Origin: Bradyrhizobium sp.
GTDB taxonomy: Bacteria > Pseudomonadota > Alphaproteobacteria > Rhizobiales > Xanthobacteraceae
Reading direction: 5' to 3'
Length of the DNA: 36,148 bases
Assembly (NCBI RefSeq): GCF_030697065.1
Contig: NZ_JAUYQU010000276.1
Location: forward strand, 1 to 36,148
Under the pieces are notes generated by a model that searched no databases, was not told the origin of the DNA, and worked only from the letters and a program-made list of their open reading frames with translations. The translations under genes were made by a program, and so were the position numbers. Position 1 is the stretch's first letter. Every line of letters begins with the position of its first letter. Of the stretch, positions 1 through 8,363 are shown in pieces.

Positions 1-497
1 CCCTGCTGTGCGGATGCCAGTCCGGCGACGGATGCGTATTGACCGGAGTGATAGACCAGGGGCGACGAGTCGGCTTCTGCCGCTGCCCAGGTGATGTAAC
101 CGACGAAGATCGAATGATCCCCGGCGAGGTGTCGCTCGGACACCTTGATCTCCATGGATGCACAGGCGCCCGACAGCAGCACGGCGCCCTCCGGTCCCGG
201 TACGAGATCGAGGTCGTCGATGGAATATCGCTCCGCGCCCTTCGCCGCGAAGCGCCTCGATAGCGGCTCCTGAAGGTGCGACAACAGGCTGATTCCGACC
301 GTGCCGCCGACCCGGACCAGATCGTGGGTATCGTTGTTCTTGTGAATGCAGAACAGCGCCAGAGGCGGATCGAGCGAGACGGGAGTAAACGACGTCGCGG
401 TCATGAAGTGCACGCGTTCGCCGGCCTTGATGGACAGGAGAACGACCGACGCCGCATGTCGGCGCATGACGAGCTTGAAGAGGTCGGGCTTGATCAT
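1..497 (-). CDS. Flavin reductase, FMN-binding split-barrel family (3' end outside window)
   Basis: About 165 residues are visible before the gene runs off the window; no stop is met in frame. The protein starts MIKPDLFKLVMRRHAASVVLL and continues with FMTATSFTPVSLDPPLALFCI, then HDLVRVGGTVGISLLS and HLAGDHSIFVGYI. This is the classic pattern of HpaC/NtaB-type NAD(P)H:flavin oxidoreductases, in which the T-SF-PVSLDPPL segment contacts FMN and the GDH segment lies near the active site. Such enzymes supply free FMNH2 to two-component monooxygenases. The ATG at 497 lies 24 bp beyond the ancestral stop (522-524) of the monooxygenase gene on the same strand, so the two almost certainly share a transcript. 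That partner is now frameshifted, and this reductase may instead serve the intact paralogue at 5774-7099. Family assignment is firm; the exact partner is inference. Confidence 0.88.
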   Translation of the reverse strand, partial: MIKPDLFKLVMRRHAASVVLLSIKAGERVHFMTATSFTPVSLDPPLALFCIHKNNDTHDLVRVGGTVGISLLSHLQEPLSRRFAAKGAERYSIDDLDLVPGPEGAVLLSGACASMEIKVSERHLAGDHSIFVGYITWAAAEADSSPLVYHSGQYASVAGLASAQQ

Positions 498-521
498 GGC
501 GGTCCCGCTGCTTGCTGGATT

Positions 522-1834
522 TCAGTTTTCGAGGAGATTCTCGCGGAGCGTGGTTCCTGAATAATGCGTTCGATAGCGCCCGCGTCGCTGCAGTTCGGGA
601 ACGACGAGATCGGCGAATTCCTCGAAACAGCCGGGCGTGTAGGTCGCCGCGAGCATGAAGCCGTCGGCTCCTCCGTCATCCATGTAATGCTCCATCTGTC
701 GCTCGCGGTCCCGACCGCGACAGGCATGCCCATGCCCTGGGCATAGATCATCGCGGCCTCCTTCACCGTGACCGGAGCGCCGCCCTTGGCGTAGATGATC
801 GACTCGAAGAGGCCCTGAATGCCCGGGACCTCGATGTTCTGCACGATGTCATCGGGGGACAGTTTGGAGAAATCGATGCCGAAATGTCCGGACATCCAGG
901 CCATCGCGCCCTCCGGCGGAATGCAGGCCTTGATGCGCTCGTGTTTGTCCTGTGCCTCGGAGCGGGTCTCGGCGACCACGGTCTGCATGCCGTAGATCAG
1001 TTTGACCGAGCCGGGCTTGCGGTTGAACTTGCTCCCGAGCCGCTCGTTCAGGTCGCGGGCATATTGCGCCATGCGATCGACATTCGGATGCACCGCGAAG
1101 ATGGCTTCGGCGTGTTTCGCGGCGAAGTCGCGGCCCTGGCCGGAAGATCCCGCCTGCCAGAATACCGGCCTGCCCTGGGGGGACGGCGCGCAGAAATGGC
1201 GTCCGTCGCAGCGATAGTACTTCCCTTCGTGGTGGACGACCTTGACCTTGGCCGGGTCGGCATAGATCCCACTCACCTTGTCCGCGATGATGGCGCCCGG
1301 TTCCCATGAATCCCACAGCTTGTAGCAAAGCTCCATGTATTCCTCGAGCCGGTCATAGCGACCGGCGCGATCGGTCATGGCATGGCCATAGGCATCCCAT
1401 TCGCTTTTCGAATAGGACGACACGATGTTCCAGGCCACGCGCCCGCCGGACAGGTGGTCGAGCGAGGATAGGCGCCGGCACATGGAATACGGATGCTCGA
1501 ACGCCGTCGACAAGGTGACGCCGACGCCGAGATGCTTGGTCGCGGCGGTGATGATCGGGACGATCGTCGATGGCTCGTGGGTCGGGCATTGGACCGCCCA
1601 CTTGACGATGGCATCCGAGCTGTCCTCATGCGTGTTGTAAGGAGCCAGTTCGTCCGCAATGAACATGGCGTCGAACAGGCCGCGCTCCATGGTTCTGGCC
1701 ATGTGCTGCCAGTATTCGGGCCCGGCGAAATTCCAGCCGACCTTGTCCTTGGGATGCCGCCACATTCCCGTGGCATGGCTGTTGACGCCGTGCTGAATGA
1801 AACCCAGCAGGTGAGCCTTCTTCTTGTTGAGCAA
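522..1834 (-). pseudogene. NtaA/SnaA/DszA-type FMN-dependent monooxygenase, frameshifted near its 3' end
   Basis: This is a bacterial-luciferase-superfamily monooxygenase related to nitrilotriacetate and dibenzothiophene-sulfone monooxygenases; it would use FMNH2 and O2 in the cytoplasm. Start is TTG at 1834 with AAGGAA seven bases upstream, giving MLNKKKAHLLGFIQHGVNSH. Residues 1 to about 377 align closely with the intact copy at 5774-7099. At about 700-704 the frame breaks. The open frame goes on with unrelated residues to a stop at 494, while the -1/+2 frame encodes RQMEHYMDDGGADGFMLAAT and a normal C-terminus ending LRENLEN at a stop at 522-524. Only five bases lie between the GTA and QME codons, against fifteen in the paralogue, so the simplest cause is a 10-bp deletion. 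The last 60 or so residues are lost, and the product is probably inactive. A sequencing error is the alternative. Confidence 0.87.
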
Positions 1835-2561
1835 GAGGCGGTTCCTTTTCCGTTGTCGCGTCGCATCGCAGCTGGTGGCAGGATGGTGTCGGCACTATTC
1901 GCAGGCTCATTCCGATCGCCGCTCGATGCGCTCGAACCAAACGCCATGGTTGGCGGCGCCAGCGGAGAACCGGATTTGCCCGGTGACAGATCAGCAAGTC
2001 CCATGCCACGCGCCGGCCATGAAACCGGCTTCAGACTCACCACACGGTCGCGGCCGCCATGGACCATTTTTGAACAGGCTGGGTGAAGTTCGTGCAGCCT
2101 CGCCGTTTCTTCGATAGCGCGGACTGATCCGATCCATCGGCTAATGCGATGAAGGCGTGATGCCGCCACGACGATCGGCGAGCTTCATCGTCACCAGCAT
2201 TCCAACCGGATCGCGGTCCTCCCTCGGATGAACGTCGTGGGACGAGAGTAATCGTGATGGTTTGCCGCAACGGAGATTGATCGCGACGAAGCAATCGCAG
2301 CACTGCTCGGGAGACCAGCAGTCTTCTTTCGGTTGCCGCACTCCCGCTTCAGCAATCCAGGGTCATCCCGTCTGCCCGTCCTCTGCGAGGTGTGACGGCT
2401 TCCGGCCGGTCGTTGCTCATTGTTTCGGCAAGGCAACCGGGGAGATCTGCGGCAGCGCTGGCCTGCTTCTTGCTGAGGGAAGTTATGGCAGGGACGACTC
2501 ATGGTCGGACCCGGGCAAGAGGAAGAAGACGCGCGTGACGAATTGACCCTGGAATAGTTCG
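1835..2561. other. Intergenic region between the monooxygenase and the LysR gene (727 bp)
   Basis: I find no convincing coding sequence on either strand: open frames here lack family motifs and good ribosome sites, and they read as high-GC shadows. The one clear element is a sigma-54-type promoter on the minus strand at 1993-2008 directed at the monooxygenase. The spacing is long enough for enhancer-binding sites for a sigma-54 activator and for LysR operators, but I could not pick out a convincing one. Confidence 0.6.
1993..2008 (-). promoter_or_regulatory. Sigma-54 (RpoN) -24/-12 promoter of the monooxygenase-reductase operon
   Basis: Read on the minus strand the site is TGGCATGGGACTTGCT. 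It matches every fixed position of the consensus TGGCAYRNNNNTTGCW, with GG and GC separated by exactly ten bases. The expected transcription start is near 1982, about 150 bases before the TTG start at 1834. Transcription would need RpoN and an enhancer-binding ATPase, neither of which is encoded in this window. Confidence 0.75.
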
Positions 2562-3497
2562 ATGACCCTGGAGCAGCTGCGAATCTTCGTTGCGGTCGCG
2601 CAACTGGAGCATTTCACTCGGGCGGCCGACCGGTTGAAACTGAGTCAGTCCGCCGTCAGCTCCGCCATATCCGCGCTCGAAGTCGAACACCATCTTCAGC
2701 TCTTTGACCGGACCCGCCGTCACGTCGAACTCACCGCCGCCGGCAACGTGCTGCTCGCCGAGGCCGAAGCGATCATCAGCAGGGTGAGCCTTGCTCTCCG
2801 CCGCATCGAAGATCTGTCGGAGCTGCGCAGGGGGCATCTGTCGGTGGCTGCCAGCCAGACCGTCGCCAACTACTGGCTTCCGCCGCTGCTTCAGCAATTC
2901 CACCAGCAGTATCCGGGCGTCACGATCGACCTCTGGCACGACAACTCGACGAGGGTCGAGAAGCGCATCGTGCAGGGAGAGGTCGATATCGGGTTCATCG
3001 AACAGGAGCCCCGCGACCGGTCGCTGGAGGTCGAGCAGGTGGCGTTTGATGAACTGATTACGGTCGTCGGCCCGCTGCATTGCTGGTTCGGGGTCGATCA
3101 GGTGGAATTATCCAGGCTGCTTCAAACGACCTGGATCATGCGCGAGCCGGGTTCGGGAACGCGGGCGCTGTTCGAAGATGCATTGAAGCAGAACGGCTTC
3201 GATCCGGATTCGCTGGAAGCGTCACTGACGTTGCGCACGGGCGAAGCGGTGCTGGGCGCCGTGAGGGCAAGCAACAGCGCGGCCGTGGTATCGAGTCTCG
3301 TGGCCAAGGCCGCGCTGAAGGCGGGCGAATTGCATCAGGTCAATCTCATCCGCATACCCCGGGCCTTCCTGGCGATCTCGCTGCCGGGCCGGGCGCAACC
3401 GAAAACGGCGAAGACCTTCATCGATATGATGCGGCGGAGCCTCCAGATCGACGAGGACGCGAAGGTCACGAGGTTGAACGGCAGGATAAGGAAGTGA
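2562..3497 (+). CDS. LysR-family transcriptional regulator, CysL/YeiE-like
   Basis: This is a 311-residue protein, the normal size for the family. Residues 1-60 form the winged helix-turn-helix (MTLEQLRIFVAVAQLEHFTR, then AADRLKLSQSAVSSAISALE, then LFDRTRRHVELTAAG). From about residue 90 comes the periplasmic-binding-like effector domain. The segment IMREPGSGTRALFEDAL is typical of the CysB/CysL/YeiE/CbbR branch, whose members often sense sulfur or carbon metabolites. It lies between the broken monooxygenase operon (minus strand) and the symporter-monooxygenase operon (plus strand) and probably controls one or both. Its effector is unknown. If the two sigma-54 promoters are real, LysR would act alongside, or as a repressor of, an enhancer-dependent system, which is unusual. 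Confidence 0.93.
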   Translation: MTLEQLRIFVAVAQLEHFTRAADRLKLSQSAVSSAISALEVEHHLQLFDRTRRHVELTAAGNVLLAEAEAIISRVSLALRRIEDLSELRRGHLSVAASQTVANYWLPPLLQQFHQQYPGVTIDLWHDNSTRVEKRIVQGEVDIGFIEQEPRDRSLEVEQVAFDELITVVGPLHCWFGVDQVELSRLLQTTWIMREPGSGTRALFEDALKQNGFDPDSLEASLTLRTGEAVLGAVRASNSAAVVSSLVAKAALKAGELHQVNLIRIPRAFLAISLPGRAQPKTAKTFIDMMRRSLQIDEDAKVTRLNGRIRK

Positions 3498-3836
3498 ATT
3501 AGCGAGCTTCGTCCCGCCGTTGGCGCCTGCATGAATGACGCTGGCGCATCTCGCGTCAGCGGCTGTCATCGCCGCTCCCGTGTATTCCTGCGTTCGAACG
3601 TGACCGGCAATACGACGCGTTGCTGCTGCACAGTCGGCATGATCCGGAAAATCGATCACCGTGAGCAACGCGCCTGATCGAACGAATCGGCCGGATGCCG
3701 TGACTCTCGCCAACCAGCCGCTCCGACATGCAATCCGGTTCGCCAAACGTGGCATTCGACGGCGATTGCCATGGCATGCTCCTTGCTAATCCTTGCTTCG
3801 GGATCATAGGCCACCGCATCTCGAAGGGAAAATGTC
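3498..3836. other. Intergenic region upstream of the symporter operon (339 bp)
   Basis: No coding sequence is supported here. The region carries a sigma-54 promoter at 3772-3787 and a ribosome site (GAAGGGA) ahead of the symporter ATG. A short inverted pair TGACGC/GCGTCA at 3536-3558 follows the LysR stop but has no T-run, so I do not call it a terminator. No enhancer site could be recognised with confidence. Confidence 0.6.
3772..3787 (+). promoter_or_regulatory. Sigma-54 (RpoN) -24/-12 promoter of the symporter-monooxygenase operon
   Basis: The site TGGCATGCTCCTTGCT matches all fixed positions of TGGCAYRNNNNTTGCW, with the GG to GC spacing of ten bases. The predicted transcription start is near 3798, giving a leader of about 40 bases before the ATG at 3837. 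It shares the TGGCATG half, the CTTGCT half and a following ATC with the minus-strand site at 1993-2008, so both operons may answer to the same activator. Confidence 0.78.
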
Positions 3837-5330
3837 ATGGACGCGTCGACACTGAAATTGTCGTCAGGCCTCTCGGCAGGGCTTGGCATTTCGCTGATGG
3901 TTGGAAGCGGGCTGGTGTTTCTGCTCATTGCGATGATCGTGAAGCGCTATCTGGTGCGCGACACCCATGACTTCATCATTTCGAATCGCCAGATCGGTCT
4001 CGGCTTCGGTGTCGGCACGGTCATCTCGGTCTGGACCTGGGCGATGGCGGTGATGATGAGCTCGGCGATGACCTACAAGTTCGGGCTTTCCGGCCTGTTC
4101 TGGTTCGTCGTGCCGAACGGTTTTGCGATCATGGCGATGATCCCGCTGGCGCGGATGATGCGCAAGCGGATGCCGGAGGGATACACCATCGGTCAGTTCG
4201 CGCACGTCCGTTTCAACGGCTCGAATGTCGCATCCGGAGTGGTGACCGTCACGATGATCTTCAACGTGCTGCTCGAAATCCTGGTCAATCTGAAGGGCAC
4301 GTCGGTGGTCATGTCGACGGTATTCCCGATCGACTGGCGAGCCGCGACGCTGATCACGATCGTCACCGTGTGTACCTATTCCTATTTCGGCGGGCTCTGG
4401 ACCAGCGTGATGACCGGCACCGTCAACACATGGATGATAACTGTGCCCGCCGCCATCGTGCTGGTGGCGGTGTTCGACCAGATTGCCGGCGGTGCGCCTG
4501 CCGTTTTCGCTGCGGTAAAGGCCTCCAACCCGGACAATCTTTCGATATTCCAGTCGGAGGCGCCTGCCGCGTTCGGAATTTCGCTTGCCTTCGGATTGCT
4601 GGCGTCGGTGGTTGCCGACCAGACCTTCTGGCAGAAGGTATGGGCGATCCGCGCCGACCAGGTGACGCGAACGTTCCTGTGGGCCGGCGCCTGGTTCTAT
4701 CCGATTCCGATCTGCCTCGGGATGCTGGGCCTGGTCGGTCTCGCTTACGGCATCACGCCGCAGATGATCGGTGGCGACATTGCCGCCATCGGCCCCTACG
4801 TCATATCGCATCTGGGCCTTCCCGCCGTGTTCATCGTCGCCTACGTGCTGGTGATCCTGGCCGCCTGCTATTCGACCATCGACGGCGCCAGCACGGCACT
4901 CTCCTCCATCGTGGCCGTCGATATCGTCAAGCGCTACTTTATATCGGCGACCGAGTCGCGGCTGTTCTACATCACCAAGCTCTCGATGCTGTTCGGCGGA
5001 ATCATCGCGACGATTATCGTCCTGTCTGGAGTCGATTTCACCAGCCTGGTGCTCGCGACCTTCGCGCTCAAGACGGCGATCCTGGTGCCGCTGGTGCTGG
5101 CGATCCTCTGGCCGAAAACCAACACGGTCGGGTTCGCCGGGGGCGTATGCCTTGCGATTCTGATCGGGATGCCGTTGCGGGAGATCTACGGTGAACTGGT
5201 GGGGACGTTCGCCATCCTCGGCATCAGCGGGTCCGTGGTCGTGATCGCGGCGCTGGCGATACCCTCTCAGTTCGACATGGATCGGCTGAAGGCGGTCGAC
5301 GCCATACCGGTTGCGCAACCGGGTGAATGA
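3837..5330 (+). CDS. Sodium:solute symporter (SSS family)
   Basis: A 497-residue inner-membrane protein with about 13 hydrophobic spans. After a first span (SAGLGISLMVGSGLVFLLIA) it has DTHDFIISNRQIGLGFGVGT, matching the N-terminal signature of SSS transporters, where a ---DF---R-----G loop precedes the second helix. The core helices carry YFGGLWTSVMTGTVN and DGASTALSSIVAVDI, which correspond to the conserved substrate and Na+ site regions of the family. Overall character is closest to urea/polyamine (Dur3-like) or general organic-solute members, but the substrate cannot be read from the sequence. It heads an operon with a small membrane protein and a flavin monooxygenase behind a sigma-54 promoter, so it probably imports the monooxygenase substrate. 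ATG at 3837 has GAAGGGA upstream. Confidence 0.92.
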   Translation: MDASTLKLSSGLSAGLGISLMVGSGLVFLLIAMIVKRYLVRDTHDFIISNRQIGLGFGVGTVISVWTWAMAVMMSSAMTYKFGLSGLFWFVVPNGFAIMAMIPLARMMRKRMPEGYTIGQFAHVRFNGSNVASGVVTVTMIFNVLLEILVNLKGTSVVMSTVFPIDWRAATLITIVTVCTYSYFGGLWTSVMTGTVNTWMITVPAAIVLVAVFDQIAGGAPAVFAAVKASNPDNLSIFQSEAPAAFGISLAFGLLASVVADQTFWQKVWAIRADQVTRTFLWAGAWFYPIPICLGMLGLVGLAYGITPQMIGGDIAAIGPYVISHLGLPAVFIVAYVLVILAACYSTIDGASTALSSIVAVDIVKRYFISATESRLFYITKLSMLFGGIIATIIVLSGVDFTSLVLATFALKTAILVPLVLAILWPKTNTVGFAGGVCLAILIGMPLREIYGELVGTFAILGISGSVVVIAALAIPSQFDMDRLKAVDAIPVAQPGE

Positions 5331-5389
5331 TCACGGCTCACAAGTCTCCATCCACTCCAAGTCCTTGTTTCACCTGTGAAGGAATGCAG

Positions 5390-5689
5390 ATGTCCATCAT
5401 GCTGGTCTTGACGATTATCCTCGGTGCCCTGGCGACGGCGCTCTTCGTCGCCGGATATTTTCGCGGCACCGGCAACGCCATTCGAAACCATCGAAGCACC
5501 GTTCAGCCCTCCGCCGCGGTTGCGGAGGAGAAATCCTATGGCTGGTCGATGGCGTTCGCGGTGCTCGCCGCGGCGGCCCTGATCGGATCGCTCGGGGTGT
5601 CTCCGGCCTTCTTCTATCTGCCGCCACTCCTGGTCATCGCTACCGCCGCCGTCAACGGCTACGCCTTCTTCCTGGATCGTGACGGCTGA
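5390..5689 (+). CDS. Small three-span membrane protein following the symporter
   Basis: I do not recognise a named family. The chosen start (ATG 5390) gives 99 residues and has GAAGGA seven bases upstream. An ATG at 5384 sits directly on that site, and one at 5327 overlapping the symporter stop would add a polar 21-residue leader, so both are less likely. The protein has a hydrophobic span at residues 1-22, a short polar loop, and two further spans (SMAFAVLAAAALIGSLG and FFYLPPLLVIATAAVNGYAF). Size and position recall the small DUF485-type partners of some SSS transporters such as ActP/YjcH, but the characteristic residues are not evident. It may be an accessory subunit of the symporter encoded just upstream. 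Function is inferred from position only. Confidence 0.75.
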   Translation: MSIMLVLTIILGALATALFVAGYFRGTGNAIRNHRSTVQPSAAVAEEKSYGWSMAFAVLAAAALIGSLGVSPAFFYLPPLLVIATAAVNGYAFFLDRDG

Positions 5690-5773
5690 CAGGACGCGAC
5701 GAAAGCGGCGAACCGTTCCCTTTGTCATTTGCATCGACCATGACCGTCAAGGGCGGTGATGGCAGGAGAACAC

Positions 5774-7099
5774 ATGCAGGAATCGAGGAAGAGGGCTCAT
5801 CTGCTGGGTTTCATTCAGCATGGGGTCAATAGCCACGCGACCGGGATGTGGCGGCACCCGAAAGACAAGGTGGGCTGGAATTACGCGCGGCCTGCATACT
5901 GGCAGCATCTGGCAAGGACGATGGAACGCGGCATGTTCGATGCCATGTTCATTGCCGACGAGCTGGCGCCCTACAACACCTTTGCCAACAGCTCCGAGGA
6001 AACCGTCAAATGGGCGGTCCAGTGTCCGACGCATGAACCCTCGACCATCGTGCCGATCATTACCGGAGCCACGCGCCACCTCGGCGTCGGGCTGACCCTG
6101 TCGACGGCATTCGAACATCCCTATTCGATGTGCCGCCGTCTCTCCAGCCTCGACCATCTTTCGGAGGGCCGGATCGCCTGGAACATCGTCTCTTCCTACT
6201 CGAAGAGTGAGTGGGAAGCCTATGGCGCGGAGACCTCCGAACGTTCGTCGCGCTACGACCGTCTCGAGGAATATATGGAGCTGAGCTACAAGCTCTGGGA
6301 TTCCTGGGAACCGGATGCCATCGTCGCGGACAAGGCGAGCGGGATCTACGCAGACCCCGCCAAGGTTCATGAAGTCGTGCATGAGGGCCGCTTCTACCGC
6401 TGCCGCGGCCGCCATTTCGTGGCGCCCTCTCCGCAGGGCCGCCCGGTGCTTTGGCAGGCGGGATCCTCTGACCAGGGCAGGGATTTCGCGGCAAAACATG
6501 CGGAGGCGATTTTCGCGGTTCATCCCGGCGTCGCGCGGATGCGCCAGCACTCCGACGACATGAACGAGCGGCTGCAGGGCAAGTTCGACCGGCCCAAGGG
6601 GGCGGTCAAGCTCATCTACGGTGTGCAGCCGATCGTCGGATCCTCGCGTGCGGAGGCCCAGGAGAAGCAGGCGTTCATCCGGGAGCTGGTACCCCAGAGC
6701 GGTGCGCTCGCGCTGATCTCGGGGCATTTCGGTCTGGACTTCTCGAAATATCCTCTCGATCAGGCGATCCAGGACATCGAGATCTTCGGAATTCAGGGCA
6801 TGTATGAATCGATCGTGCACTCCCGCGGCGGCGGCGCCGTGACGGTCGCCGAGGCCGCCGAGATCTACGGACTTCAGTTCAGCATGCCTCAGCTGGTCGG
6901 CACCGCCGCCGACATCGCCGACCAGATGGAAACCTTTCTCGACGAGGGCGGCGCCGACGGGTTCATGCTGCTGGCCACCTATACGCCCGGATGTTTCGAG
7001 GAATTCGTCGACCTCGTCGTGCCGGAAATGCAGCGGCGCGGACGGTTGCGGACCCACTATTCCGGATCGACGTTGCGCGAACATCTGATGGAGGCGTGA
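5774..7099 (+). CDS. NtaA/SnaA/DszA-type FMN-dependent monooxygenase (intact paralogue)
   Basis: The enzyme is 441 residues, the usual 430-460 for this family of two-component flavin monooxygenases. ATG 5774 is preceded by AGGAGA at good spacing; the GTG at 5756 is less likely. It has the luciferase-like TIM-barrel pattern: LLGFIQHGVNSHATGMWRHP at the N-terminus, FDAMFIADELAPYN, STAFEHPYSMCRRLSSLDHLS and GRIAWNIVSSYSKSEW, then PVLWQAGSSDQGRDFAAKHA, which forms the flavin phosphate site in relatives, and the C-terminal GGADGFMLLATYTPG. By eye roughly three quarters of residues match the broken gene at 522-1834. It would oxidise an organic N- or S-containing substrate with FMNH2 and O2. No reductase lies in this operon, so it may use the one at 1-497. 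Substrate unknown; the class is secure. Confidence 0.93.
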   Translation: MQESRKRAHLLGFIQHGVNSHATGMWRHPKDKVGWNYARPAYWQHLARTMERGMFDAMFIADELAPYNTFANSSEETVKWAVQCPTHEPSTIVPIITGATRHLGVGLTLSTAFEHPYSMCRRLSSLDHLSEGRIAWNIVSSYSKSEWEAYGAETSERSSRYDRLEEYMELSYKLWDSWEPDAIVADKASGIYADPAKVHEVVHEGRFYRCRGRHFVAPSPQGRPVLWQAGSSDQGRDFAAKHAEAIFAVHPGVARMRQHSDDMNERLQGKFDRPKGAVKLIYGVQPIVGSSRAEAQEKQAFIRELVPQSGALALISGHFGLDFSKYPLDQAIQDIEIFGIQGMYESIVHSRGGGAVTVAEAAEIYGLQFSMPQLVGTAADIADQMETFLDEGGADGFMLLATYTPGCFEEFVDLVVPEMQRRGRLRTHYSGSTLREHLMEA

Positions 7100-7139
7100 G
7101 CCTGCCGACCCGTTGCTGGCGATGCGGCTCAGGCCGGCT

Positions 7140-8363
7140 TCAGGCGGCGCGGAGCCGGGGCTTGCGGTCGGTCACCAGTGCCAGCGCCACGGTCAGGGTC
7201 ATGAACACGACGGAGGCGCCGAACACCCAGTGCGGCAGGCTCTGGTCCATGATCCAGCCATACAGCAACGGACCGAAGATGCCGGACAAATTGAACCCGG
7301 TGGAGACGATGCCGAAGGCACGGCCGGCCGCGCCCGGCGGGGCGGCGTTGCGCACCAGCATGTCGCGCGACGGCGCGATCACGCCGCCGAGAAATCCGGC
7401 CACCGCCAGCATCGCCATCAGCAGCAGCGACGGCAGCGTGGTGGTCGCAATCACCAGCATGATGATCGCGTTGACGGCAAAGCACGCGGCGGCGACCCGT
7501 CCATGGCGGCTGGTGCGGTCGGCGAGATAGCCGCCCGCCAGCACGCCGATGGCGCTGGCGACGAGAAAAGCGGTCAGCGCCAGATTGGCCGACGGGAACG
7601 ACGCGCCATAGCCGGTCATCAGCGCGACCACGCCGAAATTGCTGATGCCGGCGTTGGACAGGCCGAGCAGCATGAAGAAGATCGTCAGCACGATGATGGC
7701 CGGCGTGACGATGCTCTGCTTCGGCGGATGCACGCCATCGACCTTGCGGTCGGCGGCGCTGGCGTCGGGAATGCCGGCCGCGATCAGCACCAGCGCCACC
7801 AGCAGGCCTACCGCACCGGCCGCGATCAGCGCGCCGAGCCCGCCGACCGTCGCCACCAGGGCCGCCATGATGGCGGGCGCCATCGCGCCGCCGAGGAATC
7901 CGGCAAAGGTGTGGATCGAGAAGGCGCGGCCCATCCGCGCTTCATTCATGTGCGCCGACAGGATCGCATAGTTGGCCGGATGATAGACGCTGTTGGCGAG
8001 GCCCAGCAGTCCGGCGCAGACCAGCAGCCAGGGATAGTTCAGATTGAGGCCGAGCATGATCAGCGCGAAGCCGCCGAGCGTCAGCCCCATCAGCAGCACT
8101 TTCCGGGCGCCGATGTGGTCGGCGAGATAGCCGATCGGCGCCTGCGTCAGGCCGGAGACGACGCCGAGTACGGTGATCGCGAGGCCAAGTTCGATATAGC
8201 CGACGCCGAGTTGTTCCTTCAGGAACGGGAACAGCATCGGCAGCACGAACAGATGAAAATGGCTGACCCAATGGGCGAGCGAAATCGCCGCCAGCGTGCG
8301 CAGCGAACTGTCGGTCTTTCCGCCGGTCTTGGCGTGTTGCGGTGCGGCGAGAACGTCGACCAT
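7140..8363 (-). CDS. MFS transporter, fosmidomycin-resistance (Fsr)-like branch
   Basis: A 407-residue inner-membrane transporter with twelve predicted spans. Start at 8363 gives MVDVLAAPQHAKTGGKTDSS, a short cytoplasmic tail before the first helix SLRTLAAISLAHWVSHFHLF. Longer openings to 8453 or beyond only add a non-membrane leader. The pattern SLAHWVSHFHLFVLPMLFPF followed by GYLADHIGARKVLLMG (the MFS A-like loop motif) and NSVYHPANYAILS resembles the Fsr/YfkF exporter branch. A second copy of the loop motif, GGYLADRTSRHGR, opens the second half. It is divergent from the ATP-grasp gene by 163 bp and convergent with the monooxygenase. It could export a product of the ATP-grasp ligase, but nothing beyond position supports that. 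Confidence 0.9.
   Translation of the reverse strand: MVDVLAAPQHAKTGGKTDSSLRTLAAISLAHWVSHFHLFVLPMLFPFLKEQLGVGYIELGLAITVLGVVSGLTQAPIGYLADHIGARKVLLMGLTLGGFALIMLGLNLNYPWLLVCAGLLGLANSVYHPANYAILSAHMNEARMGRAFSIHTFAGFLGGAMAPAIMAALVATVGGLGALIAAGAVGLLVALVLIAAGIPDASAADRKVDGVHPPKQSIVTPAIIVLTIFFMLLGLSNAGISNFGVVALMTGYGASFPSANLALTAFLVASAIGVLAGGYLADRTSRHGRVAAACFAVNAIIMLVIATTTLPSLLLMAMLAVAGFLGGVIAPSRDMLVRNAAPPGAAGRAFGIVSTGFNLSGIFGPLLYGWIMDQSLPHWVFGASVVFMTLTVALALVTDRKPRLRAA

Noticed and set aside
1835..2561. Possible hidden genes in the gap before the LysR gene
   Set aside because: Several frames of 60-100 codons exist on both strands but none has a good start site, family motif or hydrophobic pattern.
3536..3558. 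TGACGC/GCGTCA inverted pair after the LysR gene as a terminator
   Set aside because: The stem is only six bases with a 12-base loop and there is no T-run.
3864..5318. A 484-residue minus-strand frame opposite the sodium symporter
   Set aside because: It is very rich in His/Arg/Asp and lacks motifs; the plus strand encodes a well-supported membrane transporter.
5327..5389. ATG at 5327 overlapping the symporter stop as start of the small membrane protein
   Set aside because: It adds a polar 21-residue leader and lacks a good ribosome site, while ATG 5390 has GAAGGA at correct spacing. It remains possible through translational coupling.
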